From NCBI RefSeq assembly GCF_000467185.1, contig NZ_BATM01000019.1, forward strand, positions 1 to 64,000: DNA of 64,000 nt. Reading direction: 5' to 3'. Position numbers and translations under genes: made by a program. Positions 20,528 through 29,216 of the stretch are shown piece after piece. The notes below the pieces were generated by a model, which saw only the letters and a program-made list of their open reading frames with translations, made no database searches and was not told the DNA's origin. The DNA is from Vibrio ezurae NBRC 102218. GTDB taxonomy: Bacteria > Pseudomonadota > Gammaproteobacteria > Enterobacterales > Vibrionaceae. How positions within the stretch are numbered: the stretch's first letter is position 1; each line of letters opens with the position of its first letter.

Positions 20528-21427
20528 ATGAAGGCAGACGATTTAATTTTATTTTCTCAGGTAATAGAACTGGGCAGTTTTAGCAAGGTTGCTGAGAAAA
20601 ATAACCTTACAAATTCGGTAGTTAGCAAAAGAATTGCCAGATTAGAGCAAAATGCAGGCACGCAATTACTGTATCGAACTACGCGTAAATTAAGCCTGAC
20701 AGAAGCAGGTAAGATACTGTTAAATAAAGCGAAAAATGTGACACAAGCCACCGAGGAAGCCAAGGAGGCAGTGTCTGGATTTGGCGAAAACATCACAGGA
20801 CGCATCAAAATGTCAGTGCCTACTATTTCGGGTGAATTAGTGTTAGCGGATGCGGTCGCAGAATTTTGTAATAAAAACACAGGCTTATCTATCGATATGT
20901 CGTTAGATAATCGCTTTGTGGATCTGATCGCTGGTGGCTATGATTTAGTGATCAGAACGGGATACTTAGAAGATTCGAGTTTAATTGCCCGCCATATCAT
21001 TGATTCACAATGGGTGGTGTGCGCTTCTCCCACTTATATTGCAAAAAATGGCAAGTTGAATCACCCCAGAGAGCTGATTAACCACAACTGCCTGCAATAC
21101 GCTTATCAAACCACTGGGGCGTGCGAGTGGGAGTTTAAGGGAGATCAGGGCCACTATATTATCAAAGTGTCCGGTGGGTTCTCGACCAACAATGCATCGG
21201 CATTACGCCGCTCGGCGATTGGCGGACATGGGCTAGCTTACGTGCCTAGATGCTTGGTTTATCAAGACTTTATCAATGGGGATTTAATTGATATCTTCCC
21301 TGATCAGGTGGGTAAAAAGTTGGGCATCTATGCGGTGTATCCTTTTACACGTCAGCCGCCGAATAAAGTTCGGCTACTGATTGAACATATTCGCCAACGT
21401 TATCTAGAAATAGAGCACTGTTTTTAA
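20528..21427 (+). CDS. LysR-family regulator, candidate lactate-operon controller
   Basis: A 299-residue LysR regulator. The N-terminal winged helix is clear (FSQVIELGSFSKVAEKNNLT through LLYRTTRKLSLTEAG) and is followed by a periplasmic-binding-like effector domain of the CrgA-like subgroup. It is divergent from lldP, the usual arrangement for a LysR gene and its target, so control of lactate use is a fair inference, though the ligand is unknown. A second LysR gene follows on the same strand 41 bases later; the two share the layout of the effector domain (DNRFVDLIAGGYDLVIRTGYLEDSSLIAR versus a similar stretch). Confidence 0.9.
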   Translation: MKADDLILFSQVIELGSFSKVAEKNNLTNSVVSKRIARLEQNAGTQLLYRTTRKLSLTEAGKILLNKAKNVTQATEEAKEAVSGFGENITGRIKMSVPTISGELVLADAVAEFCNKNTGLSIDMSLDNRFVDLIAGGYDLVIRTGYLEDSSLIARHIIDSQWVVCASPTYIAKNGKLNHPRELINHNCLQYAYQTTGACEWEFKGDQGHYIIKVSGGFSTNNASALRRSAIGGHGLAYVPRCLVYQDFINGDLIDIFPDQVGKKLGIYAVYPFTRQPPNKVRLLIEHIRQRYLEIEHCF

Positions 21428-21468
21428 TGATAAGCCTCTATGACGAGTGCCAACACTAGGAGAAGGTC

Positions 21469-22419
21469 ATGTCATTGACCGTACAATTAGCACTGTTTCG
21501 AGATGTGGTGCAGCAAGGTTCGTTTTCCAAAGCTGCCGCTTTGCATGACATGGACAATTCATTATTGTCTAAACAGATCAAAAAATTAGAAGCGACTTTA
21601 GAAGTGCAATTGCTTAATCGCTCTACGCGCTCAATTGCTTTAACTTCGGCTGGAGAGGAGATCCTTGAGCAGACTCATATACTGTTGGATACCTTAACTC
21701 ACATTCGAAGCATAGCTGACTCCTATCATAGTGAGCCAAAAGGTACCCTGCGCATTACCTCTCCGATATTTTTTGGTCAGGAATATTTGCAACCTGTAGT
21801 CACTCGATTTATGAAGCAATACCCAGATGTGCAGGTCAATCTTTCATTGGATGACAAGCGAGTGGATATTATTGCCGATCACTTCGACCTTGCATTTAGG
21901 GTGGGTAAATTAAAAGAGTCGAACCTGATTGCCAAACAAATTGCTAAAACCAACTTTGCTCTTGTCGCCTCAGAGCAGTTTGTACAGCAATATGGCATGC
22001 CCAAAACGCCACAACAATTAGTCGAGCTACCTGCGGTGGTGTACAGCAATGGTAATGTAACCTTAGACAGAATGAGGATCAGCGAAAACGCGCATTCTTC
22101 CAATATGGTGACATTACGTATGCAAGGGAACTACAAAATCAGCGATGTACGTACCATGATGGGAGCGGTAAAAGATGGCTTAGGGTATGCCTTAATTGAC
22201 TTGTTCAATCTGGATAGACCGATAGCCGAATCAAAATTGGTACCTTTGCTTACGGATCATCAACTTTCGACGATGGATACGGGCATTTACGCTATTTACC
22301 CACATCGAAAGAAAACCTTATTGGTCAGTGAATTTATCGATTATGTTGAACAACATATTGGTAAGCCAGCAATTTGGGAAAGCCATATTCCAAATTATAA
22401 AGCTTTATATAAGGCTTAA
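21469..22419 (+). CDS. LysR-family regulator, tandem paralogue
   Basis: A 316-residue LysR regulator lying directly after the previous one, with AGGAGAAGGT ahead of its ATG. The helix-turn-helix (FRDVVQQGSFSKAAALHDMDNSLLSKQIKKLE) and the effector-domain signature DDKRVDIIADHFDLAFRVGKLKES resemble those of its neighbour, suggesting an old tandem duplication. Its target is unknown. Its last four bases overlap the 3' end of the convergent pentapeptide gene. Confidence 0.9.
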   Translation: MSLTVQLALFRDVVQQGSFSKAAALHDMDNSLLSKQIKKLEATLEVQLLNRSTRSIALTSAGEEILEQTHILLDTLTHIRSIADSYHSEPKGTLRITSPIFFGQEYLQPVVTRFMKQYPDVQVNLSLDDKRVDIIADHFDLAFRVGKLKESNLIAKQIAKTNFALVASEQFVQQYGMPKTPQQLVELPAVVYSNGNVTLDRMRISENAHSSNMVTLRMQGNYKISDVRTMMGAVKDGLGYALIDLFNLDRPIAESKLVPLLTDHQLSTMDTGIYAIYPHRKKTLLVSEFIDYVEQHIGKPAIWESHIPNYKALYKA

Positions 22420-23006
22420 TCGACCAACTCAATATCTAAGCTTTCGAGTAAACTTAACGCGGCAAAACGAGAGAATTTAGCGCCAGAGAGACGGTTATGG
22501 TTAAGGTCAATCGCAAGGTGACTTGATTCGGTAAAATCTACCCGCTCAAGGTTGGTGCGCATAAATAGGCTATGACTAAAATCGCAATACGTCATGCTTG
22601 AGCCAGAAAAGTCGCCTTCTCGTAAGTCGGCATCATGCAGTTTGCACTCTTCTAATTTTAGCTGTTGCAGGGTTAAGCCAAACCAAGAGCAATCGTTAAG
22701 AATGCACTGTTTAAATTCCAACTCGCAATCCACATGAAAGCTGGGCCAATAGGCGGTCGTCCAGTCTATTCCCACCAGTTTACTTTCGCTAAAAGAGATC
22801 TGAAACCAACGACTATTGGGTATTTTAAGCAGGCTTAAATTACAGCGCACAAACGAGCAATTAATAAAGCGACAGTGGGCAAACTTTGCTTCTGATAAGT
22901 CACAGTCAACAAACTCACACTCTTCAAATTCGATGTCATTAAATTCTGCGCAGGTGAGAGAAAGTTTACTAAAAGAGGTGTCGTAATACTGCTGATTGCT
23001 TTTCAA
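22416..23006 (-). CDS. Pentapeptide-repeat protein (McbG/Qnr-like)
   Basis: A 196-residue protein made almost wholly of pentapeptide repeats with central L or F: FEECEFVDCDLSEAKFAHC, then FINCSFVRCNLSLL and, later, DADLREGDFSGSSMTYCDFSHSLF. Such proteins fold as a right-handed beta helix mimicking DNA, and relatives McbG and Qnr protect DNA gyrase. The break in the middle (VGIDWTTAYWPSFHVDCELEF) and the C-terminal segment recall McbG. Gyrase protection is inferred, not shown. The only fitting start is a TTG at 23006, with CGGA upstream. Confidence 0.8.
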   Translation of the reverse strand: MKSNQQYYDTSFSKLSLTCAEFNDIEFEECEFVDCDLSEAKFAHCRFINCSFVRCNLSLLKIPNSRWFQISFSESKLVGIDWTTAYWPSFHVDCELEFKQCILNDCSWFGLTLQQLKLEECKLHDADLREGDFSGSSMTYCDFSHSLFMRTNLERVDFTESSHLAIDLNHNRLSGAKFSRFAALSLLESLDIELVD

Positions 23007-23033
23007 AATACAATTCCGAGAGGGGGGAAGAGA

Positions 23034-23059
23034 CTGAGCACCTAAAGATAGGCACTCAG
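23034..23059 (-). terminator. Hairpin downstream of the yeeX-like gene
   Basis: On the minus strand, CTGAGTGCCTA and TAGGTGCTCAG form an 11-bp stem with two G-U pairs and a 4-base loop, just after the yeeX-like stop. On the plus strand the same pairs are mismatches, so it works only as a minus-strand transcript. The T-tract is weak. Confidence 0.55.
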
Positions 23060-23069
23060 CTTCGAGGTA

Positions 23070-23384
23070 TTATTTTTTACCGTTTGCTTGCTTGTCTACT
23101 TCAGTAAGTTCACGGATTTTACGACTTAGATCGCGACGAGTTTTTGAAATCTCAGCACTTGTGATGATGTGGTCATCAACGCGATCTTCATAATCTGCTT
23201 TCATGTTTTTCACGATACCGATGATCTCATCATGGCTCATGTCTGGTTTGATGTAGTCCATTAGATTGTCTAAAAGGTCTGCACGTTTGCGGTTGTCACG
23301 GATTTTCTTTTCGTGATCCAGAATTTCACGTTTTAGTTTATTTTTTTGACGAGCCAAATTTACAATTTCGTATACGTTGTTCAT
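23070..23384 (-). CDS. DUF496 / UPF0265 family protein (YeeX-like)
   Basis: A 104-residue highly charged, helical protein matching E. coli YeeX along its length: [30 protein letters not shown], then YIKPDMS and [23 protein letters not shown]. Coiled-coil character is strong. The family is conserved in gammaproteobacteria and its function is not established. ATG 23384 is preceded by AGAAGGAT; an in-frame start at 23444 would add 20 residues not seen in the family. It is monocistronic and divergent from yceH. Confidence 0.9.
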   Translation of the reverse strand: MNNVYEIVNLARQKNKLKREILDHEKKIRDNRKRADLLDNLMDYIKPDMSHDEIIGIVKNMKADYEDRVDDHIITSAEISKTRRDLSRKIRELTEVDKQANGKK

Positions 23385-23591
23385 TTTGTATCCTTCTAAA
23401 CGAATATTAACTGAGGAAATTAAACCACAAGCTTTACTAAACATACAGTGAGAAGAGCCCGCTATTTTAACTGTTGTGCGCTTTTTTTACATTCAGAGCA
23501 AAACGGGCATAAATTGGTAGACTAGCTATCGCAACCTAATCAATACTTGCATACAATCTTAGTAAAGAAAATATGAAGATGGAATTTGAGA

Positions 23592-24245
23592 ATGTTATTG
23601 CAATTATCTCCCCTAGAAGCTCGCATCATTGGTTGTTTAATCGAAAAAGAAGTCACAACACCTGATTATTATCCTTTGAGTCTCAATAGTTTAACCACGG
23701 CCTGCAACCAAAAAAGCAATCGTGATCCCGTTATGGAGTTGAGTGACGCTGAAGTACAAGATGGGATAAATGCACTCATTGATCGTCATTTAGTGAGTGA
23801 TGAAAGCGCATTTAACAGCCGCACTGCTAAATATCGTCACCGATTTTGTAATACCGAATTTGGCGATCTGCAATTGAGTGCTCAAGATAAGGCCATTGTG
23901 TGTGTGATGTTACTTCGCGGCGCGCAAACGCCCGGAGAGTTGCGTACTCGCACCAACCGTTTAGCACAATTTGCCGATGTCAAAGAAGTGGAAGCGACGC
24001 TGGATAAGTTAGCCACCTTGAGTTCACCCGTCGTGGTCAAACTGGCAAGAGAGCCGGGCAAGCGTGAATCTCGTTATCAGCATTTGTTCTGTGGCGAAGT
24101 GGATGTACAAGCACTCGCGTCAGCGACACCTGCCGCGGCTGTGACAACGCCCACCAGTGAGAAAATTCATGCTCTAGAGCAACAGGTGAGTGAACTAAAA
24201 CAAGAAGTGGCCGAATTAAGAGCCCTAATCGAGTCGGTACTGTAG
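23592..24245 (+). CDS. DUF480 / UPF0502 family protein (YceH-like)
   Basis: A 217-residue protein matching E. coli Yce[50 protein letters not shown] and [13 protein letters not shown]-type signatures (here [16 protein letters not shown]). The fold is two winged-helix domains, followed here by an Ala/Thr linker and a short C-terminal coiled coil. Its function is not established. I chose ATG 23592 on family alignment; a TTG two codons upstream is possible. It starts a closely packed string reaching through luxPQ, with yhbQ 14 bases downstream. Confidence 0.9.
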   Translation: MLLQLSPLEARIIGCLIEKEVTTPDYYPLSLNSLTTACNQKSNRDPVMELSDAEVQDGINALIDRHLVSDESAFNSRTAKYRHRFCNTEFGDLQLSAQDKAIVCVMLLRGAQTPGELRTRTNRLAQFADVKEVEATLDKLATLSSPVVVKLAREPGKRESRYQHLFCGEVDVQALASATPAAAVTTPTSEKIHALEQQVSELKQEVAELRALIESVL

Positions 24246-24259
24246 CGGAATCTGTGACA

Positions 24260-24556
24260 ATGCCGCCGGATAACTTGTGGTCAGTTTATCTTATTCGGAC
24301 ACGTTACAACGCATTGTATTGTGGGGTAACGAACAACTTGTCACGACGCTTTGAACAACACGCCAAAGGAACAGGCGCAAAAGCGTTACGAGGAAAAGGG
24401 CCGCTCACTTTAGAGTGGTCCACACAAGTTGACAGCAAATCGAGAGCACTCAAGCTAGAGTATAAAATCAAGCAGTTAAGCAAGAAACAAAAGGAATGTT
24501 TGGTGATAAGCAACAGCACCTTACAGTTGGAGTCTATGCTATGCGATATACCTTAA
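24260..24556 (+). CDS. GIY-YIG nuclease superfamily protein (YhbQ-like)
   Basis: A 98-residue single-domain GIY-YIG protein. The motif appears as VYLIRTRYNALYCGVTNNLSRR, followed by the conserved helix segment and E in LEYKIKQLSK. E. coli YhbQ belongs to the same group. A role in DNA handling or repair is inferred from the fold. ATG 24260 is preferred; a GTG two codons upstream is possible. Its last 16 bases overlap the start of luxP, an unusual coupling of a nuclease-fold gene to a quorum-sensing receptor. Confidence 0.88.
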   Translation: MPPDNLWSVYLIRTRYNALYCGVTNNLSRRFEQHAKGTGAKALRGKGPLTLEWSTQVDSKSRALKLEYKIKQLSKKQKECLVISNSTLQLESMLCDIP

Positions 24557-25632
24557 TTATCATTTTTTCTTGGTTTTACATTACGCCCTGTTTAGCCAGC
24601 AGTGTGTTATTGGATTACTGGGAATATGATGTTTATTTAGAGAAACACCCAACACAGAAAGTGTTGACCCAAGAGATGTTTCAGCGCATCTATCAAGCTC
24701 CCGTCCCATTAACTATCCGACAACAAAAGCCCGTTACGATTGATATTGTTTATCCGGGCACGCAGCTGTCTGATTATTGGTGGCGAAACATTAAAGCGTT
24801 AGAGTTACGGTTGACGGAGCTGGGGGTGGATTATCGACTGCGAAAGTATTCTTCTCGCCCCAATATGGATTATCGCCGTGAGACCGAAAGCTTGCAGGCT
24901 GTGCTGAAAAATCCCCCGGATTATCTTATCTTTACCGTTGATACCAGTCGCCATAAAAAGTTTGCCGAAAATATATTAAACAGTGGTGGCAAGACCAAGC
25001 TGATTCTTATTAACATCACTACGCCAATCAAACACTGGAAAGCTCAGCAACCCTTGTTATATGTCGGTTTTGACCATGTAGTGGGTACTCGCTTGCTGGC
25101 AAAACAATACCAAAAGTTATTTCCCGAAGAAGCCAATTTTGGATTGATGTATTTCTCGCCGGGCTATATCAGCGAAGCGCGAGGCGATACGTTTATCAAA
25201 ACGATGAAAACATTCGGTGATTACACTTTAAAAAGCGCTTATTTCACTAATGCCAATCGAGAATCTGCGTATACCGCCACCTTATCTATGATGGAAAAGG
25301 AGCAAAATCTCGATTTTATCTATGCCAGTTCAACGGATGTCGCCCTTGGTGTTTCTCAAGCATTAGAAAAGCTTGATAGGCGTGATGTGATGGTCAACGG
25401 CTGGGGGGGCGGTTCAGAGATCCAAGCAGTACAAGAAGGCGAGATTGACTTTACAGTGGTGCGTATGACCGATGATACCGGCATCGCCATGGCGGAGGCG
25501 ATTAAGCTGGATTTACAAAATGAACCCGTGCCACAAGTGTTCTCCGGTGATTACGAAATTTTGACTAAAGACGACGACATTGAAAAAGTCGACGCTTTGA
25601 AACGCAGAGCGTTTCGTTATTCCGATCGTTAA
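24541..25632 (+). CDS. luxP: Autoinducer-2 binding periplasmic protein LuxP
   Basis: A 363-residue exported binding protein closely resembling V. harveyi LuxP, which binds the borated furanosyl diester form of AI-2 and controls LuxQ. The signal peptide MRYTLIIIFSWFYITPCLAS is clear. Residues aligned with known ligand contacts are present: Q75, S77 and W80 (TQLSDYW), N158, R214, S264, T265 and D266, W288 and R308. The binding pocket thus looks complete. ATG 24541 (GGAG upstream) lies inside the end of the yhbQ-like gene; an in-frame start at 24496 is unlikely. luxQ follows after 32 bases. Confidence 0.96.
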   Translation: MRYTLIIIFSWFYITPCLASSVLLDYWEYDVYLEKHPTQKVLTQEMFQRIYQAPVPLTIRQQKPVTIDIVYPGTQLSDYWWRNIKALELRLTELGVDYRLRKYSSRPNMDYRRETESLQAVLKNPPDYLIFTVDTSRHKKFAENILNSGGKTKLILINITTPIKHWKAQQPLLYVGFDHVVGTRLLAKQYQKLFPEEANFGLMYFSPGYISEARGDTFIKTMKTFGDYTLKSAYFTNANRESAYTATLSMMEKEQNLDFIYASSTDVALGVSQALEKLDRRDVMVNGWGGGSEIQAVQEGEIDFTVVRMTDDTGIAMAEAIKLDLQNEPVPQVFSGDYEILTKDDDIEKVDALKRRAFRYSDR

Positions 25633-25664
25633 CGGGTTATCACCTCACACTTGATTAGGTCACT

Positions 25665-28241
25665 ATGAAACAAACACAGAGAAAGGAATCGCTAACCGGA
25701 CATATTGTCAGGACAGCTTGGCTGTCTTGGTTTGCCGTCATTATTGGTTTTTTCTTATATAACTATCACTTAAGTACCAAAGCCTTTGAAGCTGAGTTAG
25801 AGAGAAATTTTAATCAAACGGCGCGGATTGCCAAGCAGTTGATGGAAAATCGATTGCAAACTATTCAGGTGACTCAAGATATTACCTCCCGCTCGCATAC
25901 GCTTATCGAGCTGTTTGATGCCGAAGATTACCAAGCCATAGACCACTATATGTATGAGCTGGAAGAAGTGGATCCGCATGGCGTATCCGATTTTCGTTTT
26001 ATGTTTCGCTACGGCGATTTGGTGTGGGATGACGGGCACGCATCGCTTTACGGTCTGAATCGCCAGCGGGTATTAGCGCTAGAGAGTGAAATTAGTTTTA
26101 ACAATAATTGGTATTTCCTAGCGCCCTCTAAAGCCTTGGGCGATAAGCATATTATGGTCAGGCGATCGTCATTAATTAACTCAAAAAATGGCGAATTGAT
26201 TGGCTACTATTACGTTGGCTTGGTCATGGACAACAACCTCAGTCTTTTACAAGATATGATTGCTGATGCCAATATCAGCGAGGTAATGCTGGTTGAAGGA
26301 GAGGATATTATTGCTTCGTCTTCACCTGAAGTGAACCTCAAGTTGCAGCAACAAACCGTAAAGCTGACCGAGCATCGCTATTTTGGGTCTGAAGTCATTC
26401 ACCAGGTGGATTTGGTCATTGGCGGAATAAAAACCCCTCTCAAAGTGGTTTTTTTGCAAGATACGACCAAGTTAAAGCGGGTGGAAGTAAGCTACGCCGC
26501 CTCATTGTTATTTGCCCTGCTGACGGTGTCGTTTTTGGCGGTGGTGATCACCAAATTGATACAGCGTAGAGTTGAGCGTGAGATAGAGGGGGTGATGTAC
26601 TTAGCCGATAGCTTCGATAGCGCGAAAAAAAACGTCGACTTTAAAGGCTCAAATATCGCCGAGTTCGACCGATTAGGAAACACTCTATTAGAGAGTATTC
26701 AGCGTGAGCGGCACAAAGAGACCTCCTTTAAAAACCTGTTCGACTTTTCCGTATTGCCGACCGTGTTACTGAGCAATGAAAAACGAATTTTGGAGCTGAA
26801 TCCGGCGGCCATAGAAGCCTTTGCCAATGACCGAAGCGCCATGACCCTAAAAAGGCATTTAGATAAGCAACTGGATTTGGTGCTAGATACGCAAAAAATG
26901 GTTGAAGTCGACAGCTATGTGGGCGACCAAATCTATCGCTGGAGTATTGCGCCTATTTTGGTTGATGGCGTTGCGCCGACATTGGTGATTCAAGGGCGTA
27001 GCATTACTCAATTTGTAGAAGCGGAGCGCCAAAGTGAGCGGGCGCGTAAAGAGGCCGAGCAAACCGCGGTAGCTCGCGCCGAGTTTTTGGCAAAAGTGAG
27101 CCATGAAATTCGCACGCCACTCAATGGTATTTTAGGTATGGCGCAACTGCTTAAAGAAAATGCGCATAACGATGAACAAAAACAGCAAACGCGCGTGCTG
27201 TATCAAAGTAGTGAACACTTACTTAATCTTCTGAACGATATTTTGGATTTCTCCCGAATTGATAAAGGCGGAGAGATCATCGAATACACGGATTTCTCTT
27301 TAAATCATGTGTTAGAAACAGTGACTTCTTTTGCCGCGCCCAGTTGCCAACAAAAGCAGCTGAGCTTTAGTGTGAATAAGCATTTTTCTGACGACATTTA
27401 TATAAAAAGCGATCGTATGCGCTTGACGCAAATTTTTCTCAACCTGCTGACCAATGCTATTAAGTTTACCGCCAAAGGTGCCGTGGTCGTGGATGTCGAG
27501 TTACGCAATCGCTTAGAGAGCAGAGCCTTGTTGTACTTTTCCGTCACAGATACCGGAATTGGCATTGCACAAAATCATTTAGAAAGCGTATTTTCATCTT
27601 TTACTCAAGCTGACGTCAACATCAGTCGAGAATATGGGGGTAGTGGGCTAGGGCTGAGTATTGTTAAAAGCTTAGTAGGGCATCTTAATGGCACTATCAA
27701 AGTGGACAGTCAGCTGGGTAACGGCAGCTGTTTTTCTGTGGTCTTACCGATTGAGATACTGCCTGCTGAAGCATTGTCTATTGACGCATTGTCAATAAAA
27801 GCCGACCCGTCTGCCTCTGTACCCGAGAATACTCAGATTGAGGACAGCAAGCCTTCGCAATGGATGCAAAACTTACGAGTATTGCTGGTGGAGGACAACA
27901 AAACCAATGCCTTTGTGATTCAAGCGCTAGGCAAAAAGCATGGACTGTACTTTGATTGGGTGACTGATGGGCTGCAAGCCATTGCTAAGGTGAAGTCTCA
28001 CGATTACGATGTGATTTTGATGGACAATCAAATGCCAAAAATGGATGGTATTGACGTGACGAAAATACTGCGTGAGGAATTAAAACTCACCACACCCATC
28101 GTGGCATGTACCGCCGATGGTTACCAATCGACTGAGCAGGCATTTATTGCGGCAGGTGCGAATGCCGTATTGGTTAAGCCGATCTTAGAAGATAAGTTTT
28201 TACAAGTATTACAACAGGTTATGGAAACAAGGTCATGCTAG
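25665..28241 (+). CDS. luxQ: AI-2 sensor hybrid histidine kinase/phosphatase LuxQ
   Basis: An 858-residue inner-membrane hybrid kinase. A first helix lies around residues 18-33, then a periplasmic sensor of about 240 residues that pairs with LuxP, a second helix near 275-298, a PAS-like region, the HisKA phosphoacceptor H480 (KVSHEIRTPLNG), an ATPase domain with YGGSGLGLS near 656 and a receiver with E743/D744 and phosphoacceptor D787 (ILMDNQMPKMDG). By analogy with V. harveyi it feeds phosphate to LuxU and LuxO at low cell density and removes it when AI-2 binds LuxP. Those partners lie outside this window. Confidence 0.96.
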   Translation: MKQTQRKESLTGHIVRTAWLSWFAVIIGFFLYNYHLSTKAFEAELERNFNQTARIAKQLMENRLQTIQVTQDITSRSHTLIELFDAEDYQAIDHYMYELEEVDPHGVSDFRFMFRYGDLVWDDGHASLYGLNRQRVLALESEISFNNNWYFLAPSKALGDKHIMVRRSSLINSKNGELIGYYYVGLVMDNNLSLLQDMIADANISEVMLVEGEDIIASSSPEVNLKLQQQTVKLTEHRYFGSEVIHQVDLVIGGIKTPLKVVFLQDTTKLKRVEVSYAASLLFALLTVSFLAVVITKLIQRRVEREIEGVMYLADSFDSAKKNVDFKGSNIAEFDRLGNTLLESIQRERHKETSFKNLFDFSVLPTVLLSNEKRILELNPAAIEAFANDRSAMTLKRHLDKQLDLVLDTQKMVEVDSYVGDQIYRWSIAPILVDGVAPTLVIQGRSITQFVEAERQSERARKEAEQTAVARAEFLAKVSHEIRTPLNGILGMAQLLKENAHNDEQKQQTRVLYQSSEHLLNLLNDILDFSRIDKGGEIIEYTDFSLNHVLETVTSFAAPSCQQKQLSFSVNKHFSDDIYIKSDRMRLTQIFLNLLTNAIKFTAKGAVVVDVELRNRLESRALLYFSVTDTGIGIAQNHLESVFSSFTQADVNISREYGGSGLGLSIVKSLVGHLNGTIKVDSQLGNGSCFSVVLPIEILPAEALSIDALSIKADPSASVPENTQIEDSKPSQWMQNLRVLLVEDNKTNAFVIQALGKKHGLYFDWVTDGLQAIAKVKSHDYDVILMDNQMPKMDGIDVTKILREELKLTTPIVACTADGYQSTEQAFIAAGANAVLVKPILEDKFLQVLQQVMETRSC

Positions 28242-29200
28242 ATTACCAGGCTATCGACATCCCATTTAATTACCGACATCAGTGTTGGTTTTGCGGCGAA
28301 CCAAGCCATGTGACGGTGAATTTTCCAAGGAAAGCTTCTGCGGTATTTGTGCACCCACCATTGCAGCTGCCAACATGCCAAGAATGTAAAACGATCGCCA
28401 ATACTTGTGTCACCGATTCTATTTGGGATTTACGACTGCAAGTGACAAATGCACTGATGAAGCGCTACGCAAAGCATCTAGGTATAGGCGTCAATTGGAC
28501 TGAGCAAGAGTTGGCTGAAACTCAGTTAGAAGGCACCGCTTTTAAAGGTTTTACCGAGAGCGCTTGGATGATGTATGAGATTGCCAAAGGGCGAGTGGAG
28601 TTTACGGGCTGGCCTTTGGCTATTCATGGACTGCCCCTTGATATTATCGATGACAGTTATGGGTTTGAATTTGACGGGGCGCGCTTCATTAATTTTCAGA
28701 CTGCGGTCGATTTTTACCAAAAGTCGGAATCATTAAATAAATATCTGTTAGACGAACTTGTGGCGCTGTTAGGTCAGAGTCAATTGGCGTATGCGTTACG
28801 TATTGCCCGTTTGTACCCGTCAGTGAGTAAGCGCAAAGCTGAGCAAATACTCGCGGAAATAGGCCAGCAACAATCCGACAGAGAGCGTATTTTGCACGAC
28901 AATCACCAAAGGGCACCATTGGAAGGGAGTTTGCAAGTACCCACTGAGCGCATCAGCAAAGTGGAGATCAATGGTGAAACCGCACAGCCAGAGGCGATTG
29001 CATGGCTGATGAATCGCAATATTCGCACTCTTGCTCAGTTGCAACAATGCGAAGATGCGTTTTTTGATGAGCATGAACATCTAGGCGGCGTACTTGCCTT
29101 TCAGCTTTATCATGGAGTGCAACTGTATTTAGAAGCAAGGCAAGACGTTAACTGGTGTGAGCAAGACGATCCTAATCAGCAGTTATGGTTGGGCGAATAA
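28235..29200 (+). CDS. Unrecognised protein with paired CxxC motifs, overlapping luxQ
   Basis: A 321-residue soluble protein I do not recognise. C17-x-x-C20 and C48-x-x-C51 could form a zinc ribbon near the N-terminus. The rest is mixed helical with no signal peptide or membrane segment. Its ATG lies 7 bases before the end of luxQ, so translation is probably coupled and both genes share a transcript. A role tied to AI-2 signalling is only a positional guess; it may equally be a cytoplasmic housekeeping protein. It is followed closely by a convergent reductase gene (16-base gap). Confidence 0.8.
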   Translation: MLDYQAIDIPFNYRHQCWFCGEPSHVTVNFPRKASAVFVHPPLQLPTCQECKTIANTCVTDSIWDLRLQVTNALMKRYAKHLGIGVNWTEQELAETQLEGTAFKGFTESAWMMYEIAKGRVEFTGWPLAIHGLPLDIIDDSYGFEFDGARFINFQTAVDFYQKSESLNKYLLDELVALLGQSQLAYALRIARLYPSVSKRKAEQILAEIGQQQSDRERILHDNHQRAPLEGSLQVPTERISKVEINGETAQPEAIAWLMNRNIRTLAQLQQCEDAFFDEHEHLGGVLAFQLYHGVQLYLEARQDVNWCEQDDPNQQLWLGE

Positions 29201-29216
29201 CTCGCTCGAGTTGTAA

